Shown: positions 1-7,214 of the stretch, in pieces
Position numbering within the stretch: the stretch's first letter is position 1
How the letters are laid out: every line of letters begins with the position of its first letter
Assembly: GCA_025462735.1 (NCBI GenBank)
Contig: JAOAPC010000014.1
Location: 1-64,000 of the forward strand
Length of the DNA: 64,000 bases
From: Acidobacteriaceae bacterium
Lineage (GTDB): Bacteria; Acidobacteriota; Terriglobia; Terriglobales; Acidobacteriaceae
Direction: 5' to 3'
Made by a program: the position numbers and the translations under genes
Notes under the pieces: model-generated
What the model was told of the DNA's origin: nothing
The model's database searches: none
The model's input: the letters and a program-made list of their open reading frames with translations, nothing else

Positions 1-151
1 TCGAATCAAACGACCGGAACACGATCTTCGGGTTATGCTTCTGCAAGACCTTGGTGATCGCCGCCGTCAGCGTGGTCTTGCCATGGTCGATGTGACCGAT
101 GGTGCCTACGTTGCAGTGCGGCTTATTGCGCTCAAATTTCTCTTTCGCCAT
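1..151 (-). CDS. tuf: Elongation factor Tu, N-terminal fragment (cut by window edge)
   Basis: Only the first 50 codons are present; the rest lies beyond the left edge. The product starts [20 protein letters not shown] and holds the GTP-binding P-loop GHIDHGKT, diagnostic of EF-Tu, the GTPase that carries aminoacyl-tRNA to the ribosome. Ile replaces the common Val in GHVDHGKT, a conservative change. The gene is last of a minus-strand series of four tRNA genes and a small ORF, an arrangement comparable to thrU-tyrU-glyT-thrT-tufB of E. coli, so it may be co-transcribed with the tRNAs. Confidence 0.96.
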   Translation of the reverse strand, partial: MAKEKFERNKPHCNVGTIGHIDHGKTTLTAAITKVLQKHNPKIVFRSFDS

Positions 152-161
152 TCTTTGTTTC

Positions 162-198
162 CTCAGCTCTTAGCAATTAGCTTTTAGCAGTTAGCTCA
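162..198. repeat. TTAGC word repeat upstream of tuf
   Basis: The gap between tuf and the 113-aa gene holds degenerate repeated words (ctcttagc, aattagc, ttttagc, agttagc). Similar words recur at 1376-1450 and 21861-21991, so this is a dispersed intergenic sequence type. Confidence 0.6.
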
Positions 199-209
199 AA
201 CCTAAAACT

Positions 210-249
210 CTTGTCATTCCGAACCGCTTTAGCGGTGAGGAATCTGCTT
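210..249. repeat. Dispersed hairpin repeat, copy 1 (exact inverted copy at 10732-10771)
   Basis: Forty bases are an exact reverse complement of 10732-10771. The core forms a small hairpin, ACCGCT-TT-AGCGGT, between conserved GTCATTCCGA and GAGGAATCTGC ends. Both copies are intergenic, which fits a REP-like family. Confidence 0.85.
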
Positions 250-255
250 GTGTGG

Positions 256-275
256 CGCGGGCGCCCTCGCCCGCG
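256..275. repeat. GC-rich hairpin (8-bp stem, CCCT loop)
   Basis: CGCGGGCG-CCCT-CGCCCGCG is a perfect 8-bp stem directly downstream of the 113-aa gene. Hairpins of the same design occur at 11895-11914, 12055-12074, 19450-19469, 55609-55630 and 55735-55756. It has no U-tract, so it is not a standard intrinsic terminator. Confidence 0.8.
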
Positions 276-278
276 AAG

Positions 279-620
279 TCAGTAATACTGAAACAGCTTC
301 TTAAACCTGGCCCTCAACTCCGGGCTGGATTCCTCAATCTTCGACAGGTAAAACTCCTTCATCTGCGCCTGATCGGTCAAGGCCAGTGCTGCATACAAAT
401 CTTTTGCGCTTTGACGTGATCCCGCCAGAATTCGATCAACCTGTTCAAGAACGCGTTTCGCCAGCACCGAATCAAAATCCCGGATCCTCAACCCAGCGCT
501 TGCAACTTTCTTCAAATACTTCTCAACGCTTTCGGGAGTAAACGCGCGAGTGATCGCAGCCTTCAGTTCCCCAAATTCTTTTTCTTTCTCAACCTTAATC
601 GTCGCTTGTTCGAACGCCAC
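279..620 (-). CDS. Uncharacterised 113-aa helical protein between tRNA-Gly and tuf
   Basis: I do not recognise the family. The product is soluble, charged and predicted mostly helical, with no signal peptide or membrane segment. The start is GTG at 618-620, 24 bases after the tRNA-Gly gene, and no strong ribosome-binding site is visible. It lies inside the tRNA-tuf transcription unit, so it is probably co-expressed with translation genes; a role in translation is only a guess. Clean length, codon pattern and position support a real gene. Confidence 0.65.
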   Translation of the reverse strand: MAFEQATIKVEKEKEFGELKAAITRAFTPESVEKYLKKVASAGLRIRDFDSVLAKRVLEQVDRILAGSRQSAKDLYAALALTDQAQMKEFYLSKIEESSPELRARFKKLFQYY

Positions 621-644
621 CGCTCACACCCTTTTCAAAAATTC

Positions 645-719
645 TGGAGCGGGAGACGGGAATCGAACCCGCGACCAACAGCTTGGAAGGCTGTGACTCT
701 ACCACTGAGTTACTCCCGC
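645..719 (-). tRNA. tRNA-Gly (anticodon UCC)
   Basis: A complete cloverleaf with encoded CCA reads on the minus strand. The acceptor stem is GCGGGAG paired with CTCCCGC, the anticodon loop is CTTCCAA (anticodon TCC), and the T-arm contains GGTTCGATTCC. It is the last tRNA before tuf. Its first 12 bases are repeated at 805-816 beyond a repeat unit. Confidence 0.96.
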
Positions 720-746
720 TTCTCCCACTGCTGCTTACCACTTTGA

Positions 747-816
747 GGTCCCTTGACTTCGCTCGGGATCTCGGCGGCGGACTCAAACGCCTGCAAACGC
801 CTCAAGTTACTCCCGC
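747..816. repeat. Repeat unit A with duplicated tRNA-Gly 5' end
   Basis: A roughly 60-base unit (747-806) resembles the unit at 977-1049: both share a TCCCT-GACT start, CGCTCGGGAT-TCGGCG in the middle and ACGCCTCAA at the end. The twelve bases at 805-816 (agttactcccgc) duplicate the 5' end of the tRNA-Gly gene at 708-719. The unit therefore sits between the intact tRNA and a copy of that tRNA's first bases. Confidence 0.75.
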
Positions 817-867
817 CCGAAGCAGCTGTCAGCCATCAGCCCTCAGCAAAACCACAACCGCAATTCT

Positions 868-942
<75 letters not shown>

Positions 943-976
943 CCTACTTCCCGTGCCTATTCAGAATTCCTGCCCG

Positions 977-1049
977 GGCTCCCTCGACTCCGTTACACTC
1001 CGCTCGGGATTTCGGCGCGCGGCTCAGACGCCGCGCAAAACGCCTCAAC
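977..1049. repeat. Repeat unit B, related to unit A
   Basis: This 73-base unit is homologous to 747-806, with a short expansion near its start. It separates the intact tRNA-Thr(GGU) from a truncated copy of the same tRNA at 1049-1087, the same arrangement as unit A beside tRNA-Gly. Confidence 0.75.
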
Positions 1050-1087
1050 TTACCAACGGAGTGCTCTACCAACTGAGCTACATCGGC
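1049..1087 (-). pseudogene. Truncated tRNA-Thr (5' half only)
   Basis: These 39 bases match 904-942 of the intact tRNA-Thr(GGU) at 38 positions. The copy includes the 5' acceptor strand, the whole D-arm and the anticodon stem and loop up to GGTAAG. The variable region, T-arm and 3' acceptor strand are missing, so no tRNA can be made. It supplies the stop codon of the neighbouring small ORF. Confidence 0.85.
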
Positions 1088-1284
1088 TTTCGATTACTCT
1101 CACTCTCGCCATCGGAGTGCATTACGTCTTTGCGCCGCACCCAGGTCTTCACCGCAAACATTGCCAAAATAACTAGCGTTACGCCGCGCACTCGCGAATC
1201 AGGCAATGTTTTGAACGCCAATGCCGCGAGGACGACGTAAGCTGCGAGCGCAAGCAATAATCTTTTTGCCACAACTGAATTCAT
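1078..1284 (-). CDS. Small two-helix membrane protein next to tRNA-Tyr
   Basis: The 68-aa product starts MNSVVAKRLLLALAAYVVL. It has two hydrophobic segments (about residues 6-24 and 33-46), then a basic loop (KTWVRRKD) and a polar tail, and looks like a small inner-membrane protein of unknown function. Its ATG shares its A with the terminal A of the tRNA-Tyr CCA end. Its last codons (KPM and the TAG stop) lie in the truncated tRNA-Thr copy, so the original C-terminus was probably altered. I am moderately sure it is real. Confidence 0.55.
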   Translation of the reverse strand: MNSVVAKRLLLALAAYVVLAALAFKTLPDSRVRGVTLVILAMFAVKTWVRRKDVMHSDGESESNRKPM

Positions 1285-1372
1285 GGTGCACAGGGAAGGA
1301 TTCGAACCTTCGTACCTCGCAAGGAGGAGCAGATTTACAGTCTGCCGGCTTTAACCACTCACCCACCTGTGC
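1284..1372 (-). tRNA. tRNA-Tyr (anticodon GUA)
   Basis: An 89-base class II tRNA with encoded CCA. The acceptor stem is GCACAGG paired with CCTGTGC, the anticodon stem-loop CAGACTGTAAATCTG gives anticodon GTA, and the long variable arm is TCCTCCTTGCGAGG. The T-arm contains GGTTCGAATCC. It is the second tRNA of the tuf-linked set. Confidence 0.96.
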
Positions 1373-1375
1373 AAG

Positions 1376-1450
1376 TTCAGCTCTTAGCCTCTGGCTGTCA
1401 GCCCTTAGCCAACACCGTCGCGGTTAGCTAAAAGCCAAAAGCTAATAGCC
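1376..1450. repeat. TTAGC word repeat between tRNA-Tyr and tRNA-Thr
   Basis: Short related words (ctcttagc, ctgtcagc, cccttagc, ggttagct, ctaaaagcc, ctaatagcc) are strung together, with an inverted arrangement at the right end. The rest of the 295-base gap (to 1667) shows no gene. Confidence 0.6.
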
Positions 1451-1667
1451 TTCGGACACGCCGCTACGATCAACTCAGACCGCTACTTGCCACTGGGATC
1501 AGAAAGTGCGCGTAAGAACCCATCCGCGCCAACAACTCATCTGGAAAATTCCCTTATGGTGTGCCGATGGAAAAGCTGTCCGCCCTGCAAATCCTCGGAG
1601 TTTCTCCCGAAGCATTCCGGAATCCAAGCTCCCAAATTCCGGCAATTCATTTCCGGCAATTCATTTC

Positions 1668-1743
1668 TGGAGCTGGCGAAGGGATTTGAACCCCTGACCC
1701 TCTGATTACAAATCAGATGCTCTACCAGCTGAGCTACGCCAGC
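1668..1743 (-). tRNA. tRNA-Thr (anticodon UGU)
   Basis: A complete cloverleaf with encoded CCA. The acceptor stem is GCTGGCG paired with CGCCAGC, the anticodon loop is TTTGTAA (anticodon TGT), and the T-arm is GGGGTTCAAATCCC. It is the first gene of the minus-strand tRNA-tuf unit, corresponding in position and anticodon to thrU in E. coli. Confidence 0.96.
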
Positions 1744-1804
1744 AGGCGAGAACCAGTGCCCAAGCACCGCTCCTCACACTAATCCCTTTTTCTTCAATGG
1801 GACA

Positions 1805-1829
1805 ATTATAGAAGTTACCATAGTGGTAA
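1805..1829 (-). promoter_or_regulatory. Putative promoter of the tRNA-tuf unit with an inverted repeat
   Basis: Reading the minus strand, a perfect TATAAT (1805-1810) lies about 60 bases upstream of tRNA-Thr(UGU). Immediately upstream is a perfect inverted repeat, TTACCA-TAG-TGGTAA on the plus strand (1815-1829), in the spacer where a repressor could act. No good -35 hexamer is visible at 17 bases. Function is inferred from position. Confidence 0.45.
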
Positions 1830-1905
1830 TTGAGGTGCAAGGGCGCTCGATCGCGAGCAGCCTGATGTAGAATCCCGTCCTGAAGCTAGAGTTTGCAGGT
1901 CTAAC

Positions 1906-3312
1906 GTGAGCAGCCCTGGCCTAGAACTCGCGTCCGCTCTCAATGGCATAAAAACTGAGCACCCGGAGATTACAACGGGGTCGCAAAACGCACTTGACGC
2001 TTCTGTGACGACCGCACGCCGCAGTGCAGCGGAACCGGCAAAGTATCATCGAGCCGTTCGGCTTCACCTGGTCCTTTTTGCAACCGCCTTCTTGATTGTC
2101 TACACCCGCCGTCCTGATGCCGTGCTCCACGCTCAATTCTACGCTGAAGACGGCACCTTTTTTTTTCGCGACGCTTATCACTTTGGCCTGCGTTCGTTGC
2201 TACTGACATGTGGCGGCTATTTTCATGCGGTGCCTCGGCTGACCGCCCTCTTCGCCCAGCTTTTTCCACTTGCATGGGCGCCGTTAATCCTGAACCTCGC
2301 GGCCATTACTGTTCAAATACTCCCGCTCAACATATTCCTTTCTTCACGGTTCTCCGATATAGCATTCCCGGTTCGTTTGTTCGCAAGCTTCATATACCTG
2401 GCTCTTCCCAACAGCTTTGAGATCCACGCAAACATTACTAATGTTCAATGGCACCTGGCCTTGCTCGCTTGTTTGCTCTTGCTGGCTCACCCCGCAAGGA
2501 CTCGAGCTTGGCAGCTGTTCGACGCGACCACGATATTCCTGACCTCCCTTAGTAGTCCAATGGGCATACTGCTCGTCCCTGTGGCCGCTTTCGTGTGGTG
2601 GAAGCGACGAAATAACTGGGCGGCCACATCGTTTGCGCTTCTATCCCCAGGCGCGGCTATACAGATTGTTTCCGTGCTACTGCACTGGCATGCCCGCCAG
2701 GCGCCACATAGCAACATATTAGGTCAGACCGTTATTAACGGTGGCGCAGACGGCGCAAGTTTCCACTCCTTCGCTGCGATCATGGGGCGCCAGGTATTTC
2801 TCTCAACGTTACTGGGACTGAATACTCAAAACTGGCTCCTCCATCTGCATTACGTTTCAATTGTTGAGACGATTTCCACCGCACTCGGCCTTGGTGTTTT
2901 TGCATATGTCCTTCGCTATGCACCCGTGGAGCTGAAGCTGTTTATTCTGTTTGCGAGTGCTGTGCTTGCGCTGGGCCTTGTAAACCCGCTGGCGGGCCCT
3001 CCTGACCATCCCCAGTGGTATTGGCTCTGCCTCCCAGGCTGCGGCAATCGTTATTACTTTTTGCCTATGCTTGCCTTTTTAGCGTCCTTATTTTGGATCG
3101 CCAGTCTCAAGCCTTCCGCCAGAGCATTCCGTTATTTCGCCATAGCTTTGCTGCTATTGTTGCCTGTTGGGATCTACCGAGACTGGCGCTATCCCCCGTT
3201 TGAAAACTTTCGCTTCGCGGAATTTGCGAAACAATTCGAGCGTGTCCCGGCAGGGACGAAATTCATCATTCCCATCAATCCCGAGTGGCTGATGGAGCTA
3301 ACCAAGCATTGA
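1906..3312 (+). CDS. Polytopic membrane protein, possibly GT-C type glycosyltransferase
   Basis: The 468-aa product has about ten hydrophobic segments, the first at roughly residues 48-64, then an acidic loop with FYAEDGTFFF before the next helix. An acidic motif after the first helix followed by many helices is typical of GT-C lipid-linked sugar transferases, but I cannot place this protein in a named family. The start is GTG at 1906, and the approximately 45-residue soluble N-terminus is not hydrophobic, so a later start is possible. It stands alone, convergent with the S9 peptidase gene. Confidence 0.75.
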   Translation: MSSPGLELASALNGIKTEHPEITTGSQNALDASVTTARRSAAEPAKYHRAVRLHLVLFATAFLIVYTRRPDAVLHAQFYAEDGTFFFRDAYHFGLRSLLLTCGGYFHAVPRLTALFAQLFPLAWAPLILNLAAITVQILPLNIFLSSRFSDIAFPVRLFASFIYLALPNSFEIHANITNVQWHLALLACLLLLAHPARTRAWQLFDATTIFLTSLSSPMGILLVPVAAFVWWKRRNNWAATSFALLSPGAAIQIVSVLLHWHARQAPHSNILGQTVINGGADGASFHSFAAIMGRQVFLSTLLGLNTQNWLLHLHYVSIVETISTALGLGVFAYVLRYAPVELKLFILFASAVLALGLVNPLAGPPDHPQWYWLCLPGCGNRYYFLPMLAFLASLFWIASLKPSARAFRYFAIALLLLLPVGIYRDWRYPPFENFRFAEFAKQFERVPAGTKFIIPINPEWLMELTKH

Positions 3313-3325
3313 TGTTGACCACTGC

Positions 3326-5758
3326 TCACTTCCCCACCCACTGGTCCACCCAATCGTTTACCGTCTTGTACCAGAGCTGGGAATTCTGCGGCTTGAGTAC
3401 CCAATGGCCCTCGTCGGGGAAATAGAGCATCTTTGACGGCACACCCATGCGCTGCAACGTCGTGAACAACTGAAATCCTTCCGACACATCGAGGCGGTAG
3501 TCGAGCTGGCTGTGAATCACCAGCGTCGGCGTCTTGAAATTCGTCGCAAACAAATGCGGAGACCACTTCCGGTACAGCTCGCGGTTAGTGTAAGGCGTGC
3601 CCTTGAACTCCCATTCGTTGAACCAAAGCTCTTCGGTCGTGCCCCATGCCGACTCAGTGTTGAACATGCCGTCGTGGGTCACAATGCACTTGAAGCGGTT
3701 GGTGTGGCCGAGGATCCAGTTTGCCATGTATCCGCCGTAGCTGGCGCCCAGCGCGCACTCCCGGTCTTTGTCGATAAATGGATAGTGCTGCTCGGCGTAG
3801 TCGAGGCCCTTAATCAAATCTTCAAACGGAGCCCCGCCCCAGTCGCCGTTGATCGCGTCAATGAACTTCTGCCCGTAGCCGGGAGAGCCGTGAAAATTGA
3901 TGAATGCGACCACGTATCCATATGCCGCAAACAACTCGAAGTTCCAGCGATAACTCCACTCATCGCCGAACGGGACCTCCGGTCCGCCGTGCACAATAAA
4001 CTTCACCGGATATTTCTTGTTGGAATCAAAGTTCGGCGGACGAACCAGGAAGCCTTCGACTTGGTCGCCGTGCGCACCGATGAACGAGAACGACTCGATG
4101 GCCGACGGGTCTACTTGGGACAACACCGGCTGATTCATCCGGGTGAGGGGCCAGTCCTTGTTCAAATTGCAATCTTCTTTTCCAGGATCAACATTCCCCG
4201 TCATTGCGGGACAACCCGGCCCGGCAGTATCGCTTGCATAGACTTCGTTCGGTGCGTTAATGGACATGCGGGTGAACAGCAAGGTCTTGCCATTTGGCGT
4301 GATTGCCAAGTCATCGTTGTAGCCGCCCACCAAGACGCGTCTTGCAAATTGGCCTCGATCGCGACCCGACCCGCCCACAGTATCGAGGGCATAAACAAAA
4401 GAGTGGCCCATATGCTCTGCGGTGAAATAGATCGTCTTTGAATCGGGTGCCCAAACGAAGTTCTCAACCCAATGGTCAAAGCCGTCAGTCATTTCCTTCC
4501 TCTCGCCGGTTTTCCGGTCATACAGCATCAGACGCCAACGGTCGCTCTCGTATCCCGGACGCTGCTGCGCCCGATAGGCAATGTACTTTCCATCCGAGGA
4601 ATAGAGTGGAGTGTTGTCGGCCGCCTTGTTTTCAGCAGTGATGTTTTTTGTTGCAGCTAACACTTGGACGGGCGAGACGCCCGTCTCCCCATTTACTGGG
4701 ACAGTAAACAAATCATTGTTGGTCGAGATCGCTGGCTCCGGATCGTGGTTTGAGGCGTAACAAATCTCCTTCCCATCCGGAGAGAAGGCGTAGTCATCCT
4801 GCCCGCCCAGCGAGAACACCGGTGCATCGTAATCGCCGGGCGTCAGATCACGAACAGCCACGCACGGCCCCGAACCCTCCGCATCTTGCGTAGGGACGGG
4901 TGCCCCCACCCGCCCGGTCGAGCTCCGCTCGACAGATGGCGAGCCCGGCTCGCCAGCCCGGACGTGGGCGTCCGGGCCTACGTGGTCTGTAGCGCACCTC
5001 TCGACAGGAAGCACAAACAAATGAGTCCTCTTGCCCTCTTTAAATGCATTCCAATGCCGGTACAGCAGGTGAGTAAAAACTAGCGCCTTGACCTTCGACT
5101 TCTTCGCGTCTTCCACTTTCTTCGTATTACACGCAGCCTCTGATTCAGGCGTCCCGTCGCACTCGGGATACACATCTGACTTGAACAAAATGTTCTTTCG
5201 ATCCGGGGACCACAGCTCGCCATCAGCTTCGGTGGCGAGGTTCGTAAGCCGACTCTTTCCGGTTACAGCCCCGGTCACATCATCAAAATCCGCAATCCAA
5301 ATTTGCGACCCGTTCTCTTTGGTTGAAACAAAGGCAAACCGCTTCCCATCCGGAGCCCACCGCGGCCGGTCCGCATCCTGATCAGAAATGACTCCTTTTT
5401 CGCCCACTTCTCGCAAAACCGGCGAGAAATGGGGCACCCCACTTTCTAACTGATCAGAATTGGGGTGCCCCATGTCTCCCTGTTTTTGGGAGACGTGGGA
5501 GTCACTACCTGGTGCTAAAGGCACCACCCACACATGCGGGGTCTTTGTGTTCGCCTTCAGATCAACATCGACCGCAGCAAACAGCACCCACTTCCCGTCC
5601 GGCGAGACCTCCGGCTCCTCGACGCGCTTGAGCGCCATCATGTCTTCGAAGGTGAAAGGGTGCTTCCGTGAAATCCCACCCTCCCCTTCGGGGAAGGATG
5701 GGGCACCCCAAAGAGGCAGAGCAAAAAGGAGAGCTGCAACAAACAGGCAAACGCGCAT
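3326..5758 (-). CDS. Secreted S9 family (prolyl oligopeptidase-like) serine peptidase
   Basis: The 810-aa product begins with a signal peptide (MRVCLFVAALLFALPLWGAP), so it is exported. Residues about 40-530 carry PD40/WD-like beta-propeller repeats (for example SPDGKWVLF, APDSKTIYF). The C-terminal alpha/beta-hydrolase domain has the catalytic triad Ser673 (GASYGGYMAN), Asp753 (QLDYRLD) and His785 (DEGHWVL), as in dipeptidyl/acylaminoacyl peptidases. The family cleaves short peptides. The propeller region contains low-complexity inserts made of palindromic DNA (4667-4685, about 4870-4995, 5431-5471), making it longer than usual. No operon partner is evident. Confidence 0.92.
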   Translation of the reverse strand: MRVCLFVAALLFALPLWGAPSFPEGEGGISRKHPFTFEDMMALKRVEEPEVSPDGKWVLFAAVDVDLKANTKTPHVWVVPLAPGSDSHVSQKQGDMGHPNSDQLESGVPHFSPVLREVGEKGVISDQDADRPRWAPDGKRFAFVSTKENGSQIWIADFDDVTGAVTGKSRLTNLATEADGELWSPDRKNILFKSDVYPECDGTPESEAACNTKKVEDAKKSKVKALVFTHLLYRHWNAFKEGKRTHLFVLPVERCATDHVGPDAHVRAGEPGSPSVERSSTGRVGAPVPTQDAEGSGPCVAVRDLTPGDYDAPVFSLGGQDDYAFSPDGKEICYASNHDPEPAISTNNDLFTVPVNGETGVSPVQVLAATKNITAENKAADNTPLYSSDGKYIAYRAQQRPGYESDRWRLMLYDRKTGERKEMTDGFDHWVENFVWAPDSKTIYFTAEHMGHSFVYALDTVGGSGRDRGQFARRVLVGGYNDDLAITPNGKTLLFTRMSINAPNEVYASDTAGPGCPAMTGNVDPGKEDCNLNKDWPLTRMNQPVLSQVDPSAIESFSFIGAHGDQVEGFLVRPPNFDSNKKYPVKFIVHGGPEVPFGDEWSYRWNFELFAAYGYVVAFINFHGSPGYGQKFIDAINGDWGGAPFEDLIKGLDYAEQHYPFIDKDRECALGASYGGYMANWILGHTNRFKCIVTHDGMFNTESAWGTTEELWFNEWEFKGTPYTNRELYRKWSPHLFATNFKTPTLVIHSQLDYRLDVSEGFQLFTTLQRMGVPSKMLYFPDEGHWVLKPQNSQLWYKTVNDWVDQWVGK
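4667..4685. repeat. GC hairpin inside the S9 peptidase gene
   Basis: GACGGGCG-AGA-CGCCCGTC forms a perfect 8-bp stem inside the coding region, read in frame as a Gly/Val/Ser-rich loop (GETGVSPV). It has the same design as the intergenic hairpins of this window. Confidence 0.75.
4894..4977. repeat. Run of four hairpins inside the S9 peptidase gene
   Basis: Four palindromes follow one another: about 4894-4915 (GGGTG-CCCC-CACCC core), 4917-4933 (GTCGAGC-TCC-GCTCGAC), 4939-4955 (GGCGAGCC-C-GGCTCGCC) and 4958-4977 (CCCGGACG-TGGG-CGTCCGGG). They are translated in frame as a low-complexity stretch, apparently an insertion in a propeller loop. Confidence 0.75.
5431..5471. repeat. Inverted repeat inside the S9 peptidase gene
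   Basis: GGGGCACCCCA (5431-5441) and TGGGGTGCCCC (5461-5471) are inverted copies 19 bases apart. A related GGGGCACCCC occurs at about 5700. They encode a polar stretch (MGHPNSDQLESGVPH) in the N-terminal part of the propeller. Confidence 0.7.
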
Positions 5759-5914
5759 TGCGACCTCGAACGGACTGAGACCAGATAGTCTAATCCACCT
5801 ACGGATTCACCTTCCGCACGCGTGCGGAAACGCCGGTTTACCGACCGAGCGGCAATTCACAAGCGAACTGTCCTGTTCCGCTCGGAATGACAGTAATTGC
5901 GGAGAGGATTACTC

Positions 5915-7096
5915 CTACCGGCTGTACTGATTGCGCTTCTTTTCTGCGTGCCGGTCGAGGCCAAGCTGAATCAGGCGGCTGATCAGTTCGGCATAAGTTA
6001 CTCCCGAGGCCGCCCACAACTTGGGATACATGCTGATCGAAGTGAATCCCGGCATGGTATTGATCTCGTTCAAATAGATCTTGCGGGATTTCGGATCCAT
6101 CAGGAAATCGACGCGCGCAAGGCCGGAACAATCCACTGCGCGAAAACCCGCGATGGCTAGCGCCTGAACTTTTTTCGTTTCCGCCTTCGTCAGCTTGGCG
6201 GGAATAATAAGCTGCGAGCCTTCGTCGAGATACTTGGCTGAATAATCGTAGAACTCGGCGCTGGGTACGATCTCTCCCGGCACCGAGGCCTCCGGTTTGT
6301 CGTTTCCGAGCACCGAGCATTCAATCTCGCGGGCCTTGTTCTTTTTTCCTCCCACGCCCTCTTCAATCACAATCTTCCGGTCAAATTTTGCAGCTTCCTC
6401 GATTGCCGGGCTGAGCTCTTTGCGATCGCGGGCTTTCGAAATTCCGACCGACGATCCCAAATTCGCTGGCTTCACGAACACGGGATACTTCAACTTGGTC
6501 TCAACCAGTTTCTGCACCTTCTTAGGGAAAGACTCCCACTCGCTGCGCAGAACACTCACATGTTTCACAATCGGGAGACCAGCCGCGCGAAACAACGACT
6601 TCATGATGTCTTTATCCATGCCGGCGGCCGAGCCGAGTACGCCCGCGCCCACGTAAGGAATATCCGCCAACTCAAGCAAGCCCTGGATGGTTCCATCTTC
6701 GCCGAAAGTACCGTGCAGCACCGGAAAGATCACGTCCACATTGATCGCGCGATCTGACGCGCGGCGCACCGGCGCGTCCGTCTGAAAGGCAGTCATCGAA
6801 GACTTATGCGGTTCCGGCGGAACCACGACCGACTCCCCACTTTGCAAAACTGCGGCAGCGGATGTAGCCTCCGGATCTCCAGCCCGCAATTGTCGCTCAC
6901 TTTCCAGAGGCTTGCCGTGCAGCAACCGCTCAGCATCCGATGACGTCAGCCAGCGACCGTCTTTGGTAATTCCAATCGGAACCACTTCGTATTTGTTTTG
7001 ATCTATGGCCTTGAATACCGAAGCGGCCGAGAGCAGCGAGATTTCGTGTTCGCCACTACGCCCGCCAAAAAGAATTCCAACTCGCAATTTCTTCAT
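5915..7096 (-). CDS. ddl: D-alanine--D-alanine ligase
   Basis: The 393-aa cytoplasmic ATP-grasp enzyme joins two D-alanines for peptidoglycan precursors. Motifs in order are VGILFGGRSGEHEISL at the N-terminus, HGTFGEDGTIQG, VKPANLGSSVGI (ATP-grasp loop), IECSVLGN, and the metal/product-binding segment NEINTMPGFTSISMYP. The start MKKLRVGILFGG fits the family. Around residues 60-105 there is a poorly conserved stretch (from SERQLRAG to RRASDRAI) longer than in short Ddl forms. It stands alone, divergent from the P450 gene with 118 bases between them. Confidence 0.96.
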   Translation of the reverse strand: MKKLRVGILFGGRSGEHEISLLSAASVFKAIDQNKYEVVPIGITKDGRWLTSSDAERLLHGKPLESERQLRAGDPEATSAAAVLQSGESVVVPPEPHKSSMTAFQTDAPVRRASDRAINVDVIFPVLHGTFGEDGTIQGLLELADIPYVGAGVLGSAAGMDKDIMKSLFRAAGLPIVKHVSVLRSEWESFPKKVQKLVETKLKYPVFVKPANLGSSVGISKARDRKELSPAIEEAAKFDRKIVIEEGVGGKKNKAREIECSVLGNDKPEASVPGEIVPSAEFYDYSAKYLDEGSQLIIPAKLTKAETKKVQALAIAGFRAVDCSGLARVDFLMDPKSRKIYLNEINTMPGFTSISMYPKLWAASGVTYAELISRLIQLGLDRHAEKKRNQYSR

Positions 7097-7214
7097 TTGA
7101 ATTCAGTGTGGATGCCAATCTGGATTTTCGTCAATCGCAGCCTTGGTACGCGCAGGACAGGATTGCTCGCTGACACGGTCCGATAAGAATTCAAGATAGA
7201 CTATTTTTCTGCAT

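Noticed and set aside
256-275. Intrinsic terminator for the 113-aa gene
   Set aside because: Strong stem but no U-tract; same hairpin occurs inside coding regions, so it is listed as a repeat.
3512-4441. Long plus-strand open frame (309 codons) antisense to the S9 peptidase gene
   Set aside because: It is a shadow of the well-supported peptidase in a high-G+C region; its sequence has no motif or plausible start site.
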